A stretch of DNA of 37,772 bases from Rhodobacter sp. (GTDB taxonomy: Bacteria; Pseudomonadota; Alphaproteobacteria; Rhodobacterales; Rhodobacteraceae): assembly GCA_026708635.1 (NCBI GenBank), contig JAPOUP010000331.1, forward strand, positions 1-37,772. The letters run 5' to 3'. This document shows, one piece after another, positions 24,136-33,529 of the stretch. How positions within the stretch are numbered: the first letter of the stretch is position 1; the number at the start of each line of letters is the position of its first letter. Below the pieces are notes generated by a model that was not told the DNA's origin, did no database searches, and was given only the letters and a program-made list of their open reading frames with translations. The translations under genes were made by a program, and so were the position numbers.

Positions 24136-24986
24136 CGGTTATGACTTTCTCTTGAAGGGTGATCGCATTCAGCGGAGATCGGGCGATTGGTACATGGGTG
24201 CCATATCGCCGGGACCCTTCGTAGCATACGCGTTAACCGCCGGGCCAACGAGGCGGAGGGACTCAATGCGTGATCGTAATCTATGTTGGGACAAGTGTTT
24301 CATGGGCCGATCCGCGAGTCGCTCCGTCAGGTTGTTCCCGTCCTATCCGTGGCGGCGTCCCGGCATAGGCCGCCACCCTGGCTGTCGGGTCTGATGATGG
24401 CTGACAGCGAAGCGGGAAGCAATCGGTTCGCGGCTAGGTGTCCGCCGTTCCGTTCGCCGGACGCGTATCGTACGCCATAGGGCAATAATCTCCTGTCGGG
24501 CGGATTTTCTGTTCCGGGCCCTAATTTTAGGCTGGTCCGAAACCGGAGCTGTCCCGTGGCGATTGGGAAAATACCGACCACACGGGGGCAACGTCCACCA
24601 TGACCGTGTGCGCTAGAGTTGGCGCTCCAGCGCGGAACGGGCCAGGCCTGCCCCGAAGGATAGCCTTATCCGATATGTTCTCCGGGATTTCCGCGCTGCC
24701 GACAAAGATCGACGCCAGCGACCTGTCACCAGCTTCGACGAACGCCGGAACCCCTTCCCTGTCGAATGTCATGCCTTTCCTCCCGGCGTGGCGGAGCGGC
24801 CGGCATAAGGGAGGATGGCTTCGCTGTCAGCGAACCACTCACGCGGGTAGGACATTTCGAACGGTCGGACCGATTCTCGCGGACCCCCGAATGCGGAGCC
24901 CGGAATATCCTTTCGGAAATCCCGGGCTGACTGTGCCGGATAAAAGTTTTCGCCTTTCCGGCATCGGGCAGGATGGGGATTGCGGA
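24136..24986. other. Gene-poor 850-bp interval between kynU and the DUF1127 gene
   Basis: No recognisable protein family is found on either strand. Several open frames exist, but they are short, mutually overlapping and rich in Arg, Pro and Ser. The best of them is listed separately (24527-24772, minus). No tRNA arm pattern, CRISPR-like repeat or insertion-sequence end was seen. The left edge must contain the kynU promoter. Confidence 0.5.
24527..24772 (-). CDS. Small hypothetical protein (doubtful)
   Basis: An 81-codon frame starts at ATG 24772 and has an unusually good ribosome-binding site, GGAGGAAAGG, immediately upstream on the minus strand (about 24775-24784). The first 45 residues (MTFDREGVPAFVEAGDRSL, ASIFVGSAEIPENISDKAI) have a balanced composition, unlike the shadow frames nearby. 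The C-terminal part is less convincing. I recognise no family, signal peptide or membrane helix. It could be a real small protein, a decayed gene or chance. Confidence 0.25.
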   Translation of the reverse strand: MTFDREGVPAFVEAGDRSLASIFVGSAEIPENISDKAILRGRPGPFRAGAPTLAHTVMVDVAPVWSVFSQSPRDSSGFGPA

Positions 24987-25190
24987 TCAGTGTCGAAACG
25001 ACTCGATATCCCCACGCGAGAGTCCGATGTCAGCGAGTTCGCGCTCGGAAAGACGCGAAAGCTGCTTACGGGTGATGCGGGCGTTGTTCCAGGCGACCAG
25101 GTTTTCGGCCAGTTCCAAAGCCAGAGCGCGAAGTCGCGAGCCAATATGGTGGTCGTGGGCTGTCGCGCGGATTGAATCCAGAAAAGCCAT
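24987..25190 (-). CDS. DUF1127 small protein
   Basis: This 67-residue protein ends in the DUF1127 motif: ITRKQLSRLSERELADIGLSRGDIESF. DUF1127 proteins are small, Arg-rich, abundant in alphaproteobacteria, and in some species take part in phosphate, carbon or RNA-related stress responses. Other members have an N-terminal helical extension like the one here (LRALALELAENLVAWNNAR). The ATG at 25190 has AGAAGGATA upstream. It is divergent from ruvC. Confidence 0.85.
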   Translation of the reverse strand: MAFLDSIRATAHDHHIGSRLRALALELAENLVAWNNARITRKQLSRLSERELADIGLSRGDIESFRH

Positions 25191-25540
25191 CTCATGTATC
25201 CTTCTCTTGAAAGCTGCGGTTGCGGCGTGGATTCGCGTCGTGCGCTGCAGCTAGGACCATATTGCGGTCCAGACAAGCGACGGAACTGCATGTCGAGTTT
25301 GCATTTCCTGCATGGCGGAAATCCGGAAGTTCCGAGAAGGTGCCGGCGGAAACCGGGTCGTCGGAAAGCGCCTCCAGCAATCCGGACCGATGTCGAAAAT
25401 GCCACACCTTGCGGTATTCCCGTAATCCCCTAATCCCGCCGGGACTTGGCGAATGTTCACGTTTCGTGCTATGTTCTCTTTACCTTCACGCGCAAAGGGC
25501 AAAGGGCATTGGCCCATCCACGGAAGATTGGGAAAATCAC
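25191..25540. other. Divergent regulatory interval between DUF1127 and ruvC
   Basis: These 350 bases should contain promoters for both divergent genes. Open frames here are overlapping and lack family motifs. A short direct repeat, GCAAAGG GCAAAGG, at 25493-25506 lies about 35 bases before ruvC. No strong -35/-10 pair was identified. Confidence 0.4.
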
Positions 25541-26047
25541 ATGCGTATTTTGGGAATCGATCCCGGCCTGGTCCGGATTGGCTGGGGAGCGGTCGAGTTA
25601 GAGGGAAACAGGATCTCTCATGTCGGGAATGGATGTTGCGCCTCACAGGGCAAGGATCTGGCGACGCGGCTGCGGAGTCTGTTCGAGCAGCTTACGGAGG
25701 TTGTGAGCGATTTGCGTCCGGACGCCACGGCTGTCGAGCAGACCTTCGTCAACAAGGACGCCGCGGCGACGCTCAAGCTGGGTCAGGCACGGGCCGTCGC
25801 GCTGCTGGTTCCCGCGATCGCGGGCCTCGAGGTCGGTGAATACGCACCGAACACCGTGAAGAAGACGGTCGTCGGGGTCGGCCACGCACAGAAGCGCCAG
25901 GTTGAGCATATGGTCAAGATGCAGTTGCCCGGAGCCAGGATTGAAGGACCGGATGCGGCGGACGCACTGGCGATCGCCCTGTGCCACGCCCACCATATGG
26001 GCACGGCGTCAGGCCTGGCCGCGGCCCTGGCGCGGGTCGCGGCGTGA
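25541..26047 (+). CDS. ruvC: Holliday junction resolvase RuvC
   Basis: RuvC cuts four-way junctions during recombinational repair, guided by RuvAB. The 168-residue protein has all four acidic catalytic residues at the same numbers as the E. coli enzyme: Asp7 (GIDPGL), Glu66 (AVEQTF), Asp138 and Asp141 ([14 protein letters not shown]). [15 protein letters not shown] is the DNA-binding basic segment. The start ATG 25541 follows a weak purine-rich site. The longer frame to 25220 has no family support. The stop overlaps ruvA (GTGA). First gene of a long rightward run. Confidence 0.95.
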   Translation: MRILGIDPGLVRIGWGAVELEGNRISHVGNGCCASQGKDLATRLRSLFEQLTEVVSDLRPDATAVEQTFVNKDAAATLKLGQARAVALLVPAIAGLEVGEYAPNTVKKTVVGVGHAQKRQVEHMVKMQLPGARIEGPDAADALAIALCHAHHMGTASGLAAALARVAA

Positions 26048-26712
26048 TCGGACGGCTGGCGGGACGGCTGGACTACCGAGGCCCCGATCATGTGATGGTT
26101 GATGTCGATGGGGTGGGATATGTCGTCAGCGTCTCGGAGCGCACGCTCGCCGCGCTTCCAGGTCCCGGAAAGTCCGTGGTGCTCTATACCGATCTTCTGG
26201 TGCGCGAGGACCTGCTTCAGCTATTCGGGTTCGTTTCGCCAATCGAGAGGGAATGGCACAGATTGCTCATGACAGTCCAGGGAGTCGGAGCCAAGGCTTC
26301 AGTGGCAATCCTGGGAACGTTGGGTGCCGAGGGGATCAGCCGGGCGATCTCGATCGGCGACTGGGCCGCGGTTAGGGCCGCGCCGGGGGTTGGGCCAAGA
26401 ATTGCCCAAAGGGTAGTGAACGAGTTGAAGGACAAGGCACCGAGCCTAATGGCTCTGGGTGGCGCCATCGCTTCCCATGACGGGCCTCCCGTGGAAACAG
26501 CAAACGGAACGGATGAGGTTCCGGAGGCGGCGTCAAGTCAACGTGATGGCAACGCGGTGGCGCAGTCGGAAGCGCTAAGCGCGCTCTCAAATCTCGGATA
26601 CGGGCCCAGCGAGGCCGCCAGGGCCGTCGCGGAGGCGAGTGGCGCGGAGCCAGGTGTCGGGACAGAGGAACTCATACGTTCCGCCCTGCGCCTTTTGGCG
26701 CCGAAGGGATAG
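26044..26712 (+). CDS. ruvA: Holliday junction DNA helicase subunit RuvA
   Basis: RuvA binds the four-way junction as a tetramer and loads RuvB. The protein has 222 residues from the GTG at 26044, which overlaps the ruvC stop. Domain I includes [11 protein letters not shown] and [12 protein letters not shown]. Two helix-hairpin-helix motifs follow: [13 protein letters not shown] and [19 protein letters not shown]. An acidic/polar linker (about 135-170) and the C-terminal RuvB-binding domain ([21 protein letters not shown]) complete it. The frame extends further upstream to 25981 inside ruvC and is not used. Confidence 0.95.
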   Translation: MIGRLAGRLDYRGPDHVMVDVDGVGYVVSVSERTLAALPGPGKSVVLYTDLLVREDLLQLFGFVSPIEREWHRLLMTVQGVGAKASVAILGTLGAEGISRAISIGDWAAVRAAPGVGPRIAQRVVNELKDKAPSLMALGGAIASHDGPPVETANGTDEVPEAASSQRDGNAVAQSEALSALSNLGYGPSEAARAVAEASGAEPGVGTEELIRSALRLLAPKG

Positions 26713-27741
26713 GTGTTGGTCTCAGATCCGACACTACGGCCGGAAAGGCGGCCCGAAGATTCGGATCGGGCGCTGCGGCCTCCGACCCTAGACGAGTTCA
26801 TAGGGCAGGAGGAGGCGAGGTCGAACCTGCGTGTCTTCATAGAAAGTGCCAGAAGGCGCGGTGAGGCAATGGATCACTCACTTTTTCACGGCCCGCCGGG
26901 ACTCGGAAAGACGACACTGGCGCAGATCATCGCGCGAGAGTTGGGGGTGAATTTCCGGATGACAAGCGGACCGGTGCTGGCCAAGCCTGGCGACCTCGCC
27001 GCGATCCTCACGAATCTCGAAACCCGTGACGTGCTGTTCATCGACGAGATCCATCGTCTTACCCCGATTGTCGAGGAGGTGCTGTATCCCGCTCTTGAGG
27101 ATTTCGAACTGGATCTGGTAATAGGTTCCGGGCCCGCTGCAAGAACCGTGCGAATCGAACTGCAGCGCTTCACGCTGGTTGGCGCCACAACCCGGCTGGG
27201 TCTGCTGACCACACCGCTGAGGGATCGCTTCGGCATACCCATCAGGCTCCAGTTCTACTCGATGGACGAGTTAAGCGAGATCGTGGCCCGCGCTGCGCGG
27301 CTGCTCGACCTCGTCGCCGAGAGAGATGGGATTCAGGAGGTTGCGAAGCGCGCTCGGGGAACGCCGAGGATCGCCGGGAGACTTCTTAGGCGCGTCATGG
27401 ATTTCGCCCTCGTAGAGGGCGACGGACGGCTGACCCGAAAGATCGCGGACATGGCGCTTACCCGTCTCGGGGTTGATGATCTGGGACTCGACGGTGCCGA
27501 TATCCGCTATCTGAGCGTGATTGCCGAGAACTATGCCGGTGGGCCGGTCGGCGTTGAAACGATGGGCGCGGCGCTCAGCGAAAGCCGGGATGCCATCGAA
27601 GAGGTCATCGAGCCATATCTCCTCCAGCAGGGCCTCATTCAGAGAACGCCACGCGGCAGGATGCTGGCGGGAAAGGCATGGAAGCATCTGGGGCTTGAGC
27701 CGCCGGGCGATCCCGGGCCCGGGGATCTGTTCGCCAAATGA
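26713..27741 (+). CDS. ruvB: Holliday junction branch-migration ATPase RuvB
   Basis: RuvB is the AAA+ hexameric motor that drives branch migration. The 342-residue protein shows Walker [10 protein letters not shown] (about 60-68), Walker [11 protein letters not shown], sensor 1 [18 protein letters not shown] with the arginine finger region, and the C-terminal winged helix ([18 protein letters not shown]). [12 protein letters not shown] is the usual N-terminal box. The GTG start at 26713 follows directly after the ruvA stop; a TTG at 26716 is an alternative. Confidence 0.96.
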   Translation: MLVSDPTLRPERRPEDSDRALRPPTLDEFIGQEEARSNLRVFIESARRRGEAMDHSLFHGPPGLGKTTLAQIIARELGVNFRMTSGPVLAKPGDLAAILTNLETRDVLFIDEIHRLTPIVEEVLYPALEDFELDLVIGSGPAARTVRIELQRFTLVGATTRLGLLTTPLRDRFGIPIRLQFYSMDELSEIVARAARLLDLVAERDGIQEVAKRARGTPRIAGRLLRRVMDFALVEGDGRLTRKIADMALTRLGVDDLGLDGADIRYLSVIAENYAGGPVGVETMGAALSESRDAIEEVIEPYLLQQGLIQRTPRGRMLAGKAWKHLGLEPPGDPGPGDLFAK

Positions 27742-27793
27742 GGCGTGACCCTTGCCTTGATGTCCACGGCGTCCAGGGCTCTGTAGGGAGCCC

Positions 27794-28249
27794 TTGGCCA
27801 GGGCCGGCCGCGCGGATCGGGACCGGAAAGTGATTCACCGCTTCGAGATCCGCGTTTACTACGAGGACACCGATCTCGCCGGTATCGTCTACTACGCCAA
27901 CTACCTGAAGTTCATCGAACGGGCGCGAACGGAGTTCGTGAGGGAACTCGGTATGGACCAGAATCGGCTGCGCGGGGAAAGGGATACGGTATTCGCCGTT
28001 CGTAAGATCGAGGCGGAATACCTCGCGCCGGCGCGTTTCGATGACCTCATTCGGGTGGAGACCTCTCCCCGCGCGGTTTTCGGCGCACGCATCGTTCTTG
28101 GGCAGGAAGTCCTTCGCCGCGAAACGGTCCTGTTCCGTTCGACCGTAACCCTTGCCTCCCTGACCGGAACCGGGCGGCCGACGCGGATTCCCGCTGACTT
28201 GCGGAGGGCTCTGGAGGTTAAGTCGGATGTATCCGGACCGTCTCGGTAA
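27794..28249 (+). CDS. ybgC: Tol-Pal system acyl-CoA thioesterase YbgC
   Basis: YbgC is a hotdog-fold thioesterase that precedes tolQ in most proteobacteria. The signature [27 protein letters not shown] is present, with the catalytic Asp in YEDTD. TTG 27794 (151 residues) has GGGAG just upstream. GTG 27830 (139 residues, [13 protein letters not shown]) matches the usual N-terminus better but lacks a clear ribosome-binding site, so the start is undecided. It lies between ruvB and tolQ; the 85-bp gap to tolQ holds a GCCCCG-ATA-CGGGGC stem (28296-28310). Confidence 0.9.
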   Translation: MARAGRADRDRKVIHRFEIRVYYEDTDLAGIVYYANYLKFIERARTEFVRELGMDQNRLRGERDTVFAVRKIEAEYLAPARFDDLIRVETSPRAVFGARIVLGQEVLRRETVLFRSTVTLASLTGTGRPTRIPADLRRALEVKSDVSGPSR

Positions 28250-28334
28250 CTTTTGGCTTTACGCGATATCTGTGGCATTGTGTAGACGGATCCGGGCCCC
28301 GATACGGGGCGGGAACAAATAGAGAGCGGGAGAA

Positions 28335-29003
28335 ATGGAACCGGATTTCTCGATATTGGCGCTGTTTTTGCGCGCCTCGTTTATCGTGCAGTGCGTGATG
28401 GTGATCCTGCTGCTCGCGTCGATCCAGGCTTGGGCGATCATCATCCAGAAGTTTTACGTCTACGCTTCGGCCCGTCGGAAGGTCTCGGGATTCGAGAGTA
28501 CGTTCTGGTCGGGTGAGCCGCTGGACGAACTTTTCGAGCGTCTCGGACCGGAGCCCGAGGGGCCATCGGAAAGGATCTTTGCCGCTGGTATGCTTGAATG
28601 GCAGCGTTCGCATAAGTCGGATGGCAACACGATCCGGGGGGCGCAGGCCCGAATCGACCGTTCGATGGATGTCGTGATCGCCAAGGAGGCGGAGCGGCTC
28701 AATAAAGGATTGAGCTTTCTCGCAACGGTTGGTTCCACGGCGCCTTTTGTCGGACTGTTCGGAACGGTCTGGGGGATAATGCGCGCCTTCGTGGAAATCG
28801 CCCAGCAGCAGTCGACCAATCTCGCAGTTGTAGCGCCAGGGATCGCGGAAGCGCTACTGGCGACCGGTCTGGGACTTCTGGCGGCGATTCCCGCGGTGAT
28901 CTTCTATAACAAGCTGTCAGCGGACAGCGATCGCATCGTGGCGGGGTACGAGTCGTTCGCCGATGAGTTCGCGACCCTTCTCAGCCGGCAGCTGGACAGC
29001 TGA
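28335..29003 (+). CDS. tolQ: Tol-Pal inner-membrane proton channel subunit TolQ
   Basis: TolQ and TolR form the proton-driven motor that energises TolA and keeps the outer membrane attached at division sites. The 222-residue MotA/ExbB-type protein has three membrane segments: about 15-35, about 128-150 (the GSTAPFVGLFGTVWGIM region) and about 168-190 (EALLATGLGLLAAIPAVIFYN). The ATG at 28335 follows GCGGGAGAA. A weak promoter-like pair, TTGGCT (28253-28258) and CATTGT (28276-28281), lies in the gap after ybgC. Confidence 0.95.
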   Translation: MEPDFSILALFLRASFIVQCVMVILLLASIQAWAIIIQKFYVYASARRKVSGFESTFWSGEPLDELFERLGPEPEGPSERIFAAGMLEWQRSHKSDGNTIRGAQARIDRSMDVVIAKEAERLNKGLSFLATVGSTAPFVGLFGTVWGIMRAFVEIAQQQSTNLAVVAPGIAEALLATGLGLLAAIPAVIFYNKLSADSDRIVAGYESFADEFATLLSRQLDS

Positions 29004-29006
29004 TCG

Positions 29007-29489
29007 ATGGGCGCGAACGTCGCCAGAGGATCGGCGGAAAGGCAGCGACGGGGGCGTAGCGGGCGTCGCCGGGGCCGTTACTCCGCTATGTCGGAAATCA
29101 ATGTGACGCCGTTCGTCGACGTCATGTTAGTGCTGCTAATCATTTTCATGGTGTCGGCGCCGCTTCTCGTGGTCGGTGTGCCGGTCCGGCTTCCCGAGAC
29201 GGCCGCCGAAGCGCTGCCGGCCGACGATGAGGAACCACTTACGGTGACGGTGACCGAGGATGGACGTATCATGATTCATGAGAGCGAAACCGCGCCCGAA
29301 GAGTTGATCGGCAAGCTTAGCGCCGTGTTGGCCGAACGCGTGAGCGATCGGGTATTTCTACGCGCCGACGGATCGCTTTCCTACGATTACGTGATGCAGG
29401 TTATGGGCGCTCTGAACGCGGGTGGCATCCGCAACATCGGTCTGGTGACCGACAGCGGTGGCGCTTCGCTGGACGAGGACGATGGATGA
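29007..29489 (+). CDS. tolR: Tol-Pal protein TolR
   Basis: TolR is a single-pass inner-membrane protein, the ExbD/MotB-like partner of TolQ. The 160-residue protein has an Arg-rich cytoplasmic start, then SEINVTPFVDVMLVLLIIFMV with the channel Asp in FVDVMLV, and a periplasmic domain ending with DYVMQVMGALNAGGIRNIGLV. The basic stretch (about residues 10-24, RQRRGRSGRRRGR) is longer than in enterobacterial TolR. It begins three bases after the tolQ stop. Confidence 0.94.
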   Translation: MGANVARGSAERQRRGRSGRRRGRYSAMSEINVTPFVDVMLVLLIIFMVSAPLLVVGVPVRLPETAAEALPADDEEPLTVTVTEDGRIMIHESETAPEELIGKLSAVLAERVSDRVFLRADGSLSYDYVMQVMGALNAGGIRNIGLVTDSGGASLDEDDG

Positions 29490-29617
29490 AGGATGACGTA
29501 TGTCCGGCGCAACGGAGCGGTATCGGCCGACACCTTTGGCCCGGCTGTTTGGGCCGGTGATCGCCCGGATCTCGCTCCGCGGCGTTCCTCGGCCGCGCCG
29601 AACCGGGGATCGGTGGC

Positions 29618-30799
29618 TTGAACCGCGGAACGCTTATCTCAAGTGCGGGACATCTCGTTCTGGTCATCGGTTTGGTTGTTGGCGACTGGCTCGGCGACTG
29701 GATGAACTTCACCAATCCGGCGCCTGAGGTGGCCGACGTGGCGCTTATTTCCGAAGCGGAGTATGCGGGGCTCGTCCTGCCCCGGGTTCAGGCTCCGGGT
29801 CTTCCCGAGGTTCCGGATTTCACGGCGCCGCCGCCCGGCGATATCCCGGTATCGACACCCGGATCCACGGAGGTCCCGGCGGTGGTAGAGACACCGGAAG
29901 CCTTGGTGCTCGAAGAGGCCGGACAGACTCCTGACGCGCTGGAGGCCCCCGAGATCCCAACACCTTTTCCTCCGGAGCCTGTCGATGGCTCGGCTATAGA
30001 AGATGCCTCACCGGACCCGGCACCTCCGGTTTCCGATGACGTTGAGGCTTCGGGTGAGACTCCGAAACCTCAAGACGCGCCGCGCATAGCGCCTGTTCCG
30101 GTCCTTGAATCGCCGCCGGCTCCCGAATTCGCCGAGACGCCCGTTCCCCGGGTGTCAGCTGATTCGGAAAGTCCGGACGTGGAGCTGGAGCTGCCAGTCG
30201 CCGCCCCGGAGGAGGCGACGACGGAAATCGTGACCGAAGCGGAGACGCCGTCCTTCGCTCCCGCCGTTTCCAGCGTTCCGCGTGCGCGGCCTGCCCGGGC
30301 GGCCGCTTCCGAGCCTGAGCCTGAGGCGGATCCGGAACCAACCCCGAAACCGGAGTTAACTTCCGGGGAGGAGACGGAACAGGAACGGCCATCGGTTGAT
30401 CTCACCGCGGTGGTGGAGCAGGCGGTCGCGGCCGCGGTCGATGGCGCCGACCCGGACGCGGTGCCTTCCGGGGTCGCCGCCTCCGCGCTGTCACGCGATG
30501 AGATCGAGGGGCTGCGGGTCGCGGTCAGGCGCTGCTGGAATGTCGGGGCGGTCAGCACGGAGGCGCTCGCTGTCACGGTGACCGTAGGGATCTCGATGAA
30601 CCGTGACGGGAAACCGGGCGAACCGCGCCTGCTGGGGCATACCGGCGGTTCCGAATCCGCGGCGCGCAAGGCGTTCGACGTCGCCCGCCGCGCGATCCTG
30701 AGATGTGGGGTCGACGGCTACGATCTTCCGTCCGACAGGTATGAACGGTGGCGCGAGATCGAAATAACGTTCAATCCGGAGAAGATGAGGCTCAAATGA
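29618..30799 (+). CDS. tolA: Tol-Pal protein TolA
   Basis: TolA spans the periplasm and connects TolQR to TolB and Pal. The 393-residue protein starts at TTG 29618 ([12 protein letters not shown], a start seen in alphaproteobacterial TolA), with GGGG at 29605-29608 as a possible ribosome-binding site. An N-terminal membrane helix (about 8-28) is followed by a long Pro/Glu/Ala-rich low-complexity region (about 45-270). The C-terminal domain (about 290-393) has [19 protein letters not shown] and [13 protein letters not shown], as in TolA/TonB-like domains. An upstream stop near 29558 rules out an earlier start in frame. It is 128 bp from tolR, unusually far, and overlaps tolB by four bases. Confidence 0.85.
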   Translation: MNRGTLISSAGHLVLVIGLVVGDWLGDWMNFTNPAPEVADVALISEAEYAGLVLPRVQAPGLPEVPDFTAPPPGDIPVSTPGSTEVPAVVETPEALVLEEAGQTPDALEAPEIPTPFPPEPVDGSAIEDASPDPAPPVSDDVEASGETPKPQDAPRIAPVPVLESPPAPEFAETPVPRVSADSESPDVELELPVAAPEEATTEIVTEAETPSFAPAVSSVPRARPARAAASEPEPEADPEPTPKPELTSGEETEQERPSVDLTAVVEQAVAAAVDGADPDAVPSGVAASALSRDEIEGLRVAVRRCWNVGAVSTEALAVTVTVGISMNRDGKPGEPRLLGHTGGSESAARKAFDVARRAILRCGVDGYDLPSDRYERWREIEITFNPEKMRLK

Positions 30800-32130
30800 C
30801 ACGTGCTATCGCACAGGCATTGGCGTTTTCCCTGTATCCCCTGCTGATCTGCATTCCCATGACGGCGGCGGCGCAGGGACCGCTCAGGATCGAAATTACC
30901 GAAGGCGTCATCGAACCACTTCCCTTCGCGGCACCCACGTTTATCGCCCTGAACCCGAACGCGGGGGATCTGGCGGTTCGGATCACCGGGATCATCGCGG
31001 CGGATCTGGCGAACACGGGACTTTTCCGGGAAATCCCGTCGCAGGCCCATATCTCGACGGTGACCAGTTTCGACAGCCCGGTTCAGTTCTCCGACTGGAA
31101 GGCGATCAACGCCCAGGCGCTCGTGACGGGTTCGGTCGATGTCACCCCTGATGGCGTGTTGACGGTTACGTTCCGTGTCTTCGACGTTTTTTCCGAACGT
31201 CCCCTCGGCCAGGGCCTGCGTCTTTCGGCGTCGCGGGCGAGTTCGCGCCGGCTGGCGCATAAGATCGCGGACGAGGTCTATAGCAGGATCACCGGTGAGG
31301 GAGGCTATTTCGATAGCCGTGTGGCCTTCATCAGCGAGGCCGGCCCGAAGGACGCCAGGCGCAAACGGCTGGCGGTCATGGATTATGACGGAGCCAACGT
31401 AAGGTTCCTGACGGATGATTCGACCATTGTTCTCGCTCCCCGGTTTTCACCCAAGGGCGACACCGTGCTGTATACGTCCTACGAAACCGGCCGTCCGGGG
31501 ATATTCGTGATCGGATTGGCGGATGGGGAGAAACGCGCGCTGCGCGGGACACCGGGAACGATGACGTTCGCGCCGAGGTTCTCACCCGACGGCTCCAAGG
31601 TCGTGTTTTCGCTGAGCCAGGGCGGCAACACCGATATCTTCAGCATGTCGATGGAATCGGGCGCGTTAACCCGGCTGACCGCGAATCCGGCGATCGAGAC
31701 GGCTCCAAGTTACTCGCCTGACGGCAAGCGGATCGTGTTTGAATCGGATCGATCGGGCACGCAGCAGCTCTACGTCATGCCGGCCGACGGAGGGGAGGCG
31801 TCCCGGATCAGCTACGGTCCCGGTCGTTACGGGACGCCGGTCTGGTCGCCGCGTGGCGATGTCATCGCTTTCACCAAGCAGCGCCGGGGGCGGTTCCACA
31901 TCGGGGTGATGCGTACCGACGGTTCCGAGGAGCGGCTGCTCACCGCAAGCTTCCTTGACGAGGGACCGACTTGGTCCCCGAACGGCCGCGTGATCATGTT
32001 TACCCGGGAAAGTCGGGGTTCCGCCGGGGTTCCGGCGCTGTATTCAGTCGATATCTCGGGCCGCAACCTGCGACGGGTGCCGGTACAGGGCGCGGCTTCC
32101 GATCCCTCTTGGTCGCCGCTTCTGAGATGA
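30796..32130 (+). CDS. tolB: Tol-Pal periplasmic beta-propeller TolB
   Basis: TolB is secreted to the periplasm and links TolA with Pal. The 444-residue protein has a signal peptide (about residues 1-26, ending TAAAQ), an N-terminal alpha/beta domain (about 30-170: [32 protein letters not shown]) and a six-bladed propeller. The propeller blades are marked by repeats such as [46 protein letters not shown] and [15 protein letters not shown]. The ATG at 30796 overlaps the tolA stop (ATGA). Pal follows after a 61-bp gap. Confidence 0.96.
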   Translation: MTRAIAQALAFSLYPLLICIPMTAAAQGPLRIEITEGVIEPLPFAAPTFIALNPNAGDLAVRITGIIAADLANTGLFREIPSQAHISTVTSFDSPVQFSDWKAINAQALVTGSVDVTPDGVLTVTFRVFDVFSERPLGQGLRLSASRASSRRLAHKIADEVYSRITGEGGYFDSRVAFISEAGPKDARRKRLAVMDYDGANVRFLTDDSTIVLAPRFSPKGDTVLYTSYETGRPGIFVIGLADGEKRALRGTPGTMTFAPRFSPDGSKVVFSLSQGGNTDIFSMSMESGALTRLTANPAIETAPSYSPDGKRIVFESDRSGTQQLYVMPADGGEASRISYGPGRYGTPVWSPRGDVIAFTKQRRGRFHIGVMRTDGSEERLLTASFLDEGPTWSPNGRVIMFTRESRGSAGVPALYSVDISGRNLRRVPVQGAASDPSWSPLLR

Positions 32131-32191
32131 GTTACAATCGATCCAAACTCTGCTATCCGGTATATATTCAAGAATCAGGAAGATCCCTCAA

Positions 32192-32713
32192 ATGACGCAA
32201 CTTTCCAAAGTACTTCTCTTGGTTTCGGGCCTCATGCTCGCCTCCTGCGCAAACACGGACAGATTCGCTAGCGGAACAAGTTCGGATGGAGCCGATGGCT
32301 ACGGTCTGGGCGAGTCCGAAGTCATCGGCGATCCGGCACCCCTGAACGAGGAGGTGGCCGAATTCATCGACATGGTCGGGGACCGGGTCCACTTCGCCGT
32401 CGATCAAAGCACGCTGGATCCCTCGGCAAGGGAGATTCTAACGGCGCAGGCCGACTGGCTGTTCGGTAACGCCGGCTACACCGTCGTCATCGAAGGTCAC
32501 GCCGACGAGCGAGGCACGCAGGAATACAACCTTGCCCTCGGTGCCCGTCGTGCCAGCGCCGTCCAGCAGTTTCTCATCGCCCAGGGCATCGCCCCTGAGC
32601 GGCTGGATATCGTTACCTATGGCAAGGAACGCCCCATCGAGATCTGTTCGGTGGAATCCTGCTATGAAAGGAACCGCCGCGCGGTGACGGTCCTTCTGGC
32701 CGCGGCGGGCTGA
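32192..32713 (+). CDS. pal: Peptidoglycan-associated lipoprotein Pal
   Basis: Pal is an outer-membrane lipoprotein that holds the outer membrane to peptidoglycan and is moved by Tol. The 173-residue protein has a lipoprotein signal with lipobox LASC and acylated Cys19, and a short linker. Its OmpA-like domain contains VIEGHADERGTQEYNLALGARRA, where Asp and Arg bind diaminopimelate. It ends with YERNRRAVTVLL. The ATG at 32192 has AGGAAG upstream; the leader (32131-32191) is AT-rich with TATATATT at 32161-32168, so pal may have its own promoter. Confidence 0.96.
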   Translation: MTQLSKVLLLVSGLMLASCANTDRFASGTSSDGADGYGLGESEVIGDPAPLNEEVAEFIDMVGDRVHFAVDQSTLDPSAREILTAQADWLFGNAGYTVVIEGHADERGTQEYNLALGARRASAVQQFLIAQGIAPERLDIVTYGKERPIEICSVESCYERNRRAVTVLLAAAG

Positions 32714-32719
32714 TCGGCG

Positions 32720-33529
32720 ATGCGACCTGCCGCGTTCCTGACCGCGCTTGCCCTATGTTGGGCCGGGCCCGCCGTCGCGCAGGTCGGAACCTTGGCCGAC
32801 ATCCGGCAGGAGCTGTCGGCTCTCTATTCCGAAATACTGAAGCTGCAGCGGGAACTTTCCCCCAGCGGAAGCTCGGAACCGGTGGTTGGTGGGGACGTGC
32901 TGCAGCGCGTTGACACGATAGAAGGCGAGATGCGGCGACTTACCGCGAGTACCGAACGGCTTGAGTTCCGGATTTCCCGGGTCGTTGAGGATGGGACAAA
33001 CCGAATCGGTGACCTCGAGTTCCGGCTGTGCGAACTTGAGGCGGATTGTGATATCGCCTCTCTTGGCGGAACGCCGTCGCTCGGAGGAGAGGTCGCAGAT
33101 GCCACCCCGGTCGATCCTGTACCGGAGGTTGAGCGGCCGCAGTTGGCCATCGGGGAACAGGCCGATTTTGACCGTGCGCGGCAGGCGCTTGAGCGGGACG
33201 ATTTCCTTGTCGCCGCGGATCTGTTCCAGGGATTCACCGAGACGTATACGGACAGCCCCTTTGCCGGGGAGGCGCACTTCCTACGCGGTGAGGCGTATTC
33301 CGGTGCCGGTGAGACGTCACTGGCGGCCCGCGCCTACCTTGAGAGTTTTTCCGGAGAGCCCGGAGGTCATCGCGCCTCCGACGCGCTGTTTCGACTGGGC
33401 GAATCCCTTGCCGGGCTTGGCCAGACCGAAGAGGCGTGCCTGATGTTCGGACAGGTTGGCGTACGCTTTCCCGAGAGCCAGCATGTGGCGGTGGCAGACG
33501 CGGAATTCCTTCGCCTCGGCTGTCCGTGA
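32720..33529 (+). CDS. cpoB: Cell division coordinator CpoB (YbgF)
   Basis: CpoB is a periplasmic protein that coordinates peptidoglycan synthesis with outer-membrane constriction through Tol. The 269-residue protein has a signal peptide (residues 1-20, ending AVA) and a coiled coil for trimerisation (about 25-105, QELSALYSEILKLQREL; VDTIEGEMRRLTASTERLE). A TPR domain follows (about 148-269): FDRARQALERDDFLVAADLFQGF, GEAHFLRGEAYSGAGETSLAA and ALFRLGESLAGLGQTEEACLMFGQV. The stop codon overlaps the tilS start. Confidence 0.92.
   Translation: MRPAAFLTALALCWAGPAVAQVGTLADIRQELSALYSEILKLQRELSPSGSSEPVVGGDVLQRVDTIEGEMRRLTASTERLEFRISRVVEDGTNRIGDLEFRLCELEADCDIASLGGTPSLGGEVADATPVDPVPEVERPQLAIGEQADFDRARQALERDDFLVAADLFQGFTETYTDSPFAGEAHFLRGEAYSGAGETSLAARAYLESFSGEPGGHRASDALFRLGESLAGLGQTEEACLMFGQVGVRFPESQHVAVADAEFLRLGCP

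Noticed and set aside
24780-24835. tRNA-like look of GGCGTGGCGGAGCGGC...
   Set aside because: No T-arm consensus, no anticodon arm and no acceptor pairing could be built.
24600-25175. 191-codon plus-strand frame
   Set aside because: Its right end is antisense to the DUF1127 gene and the rest has no family resemblance.
29500-29727. 75-codon frame between tolR and tolA
   Set aside because: Overlaps tolA in another phase; composition resembles a shadow frame.
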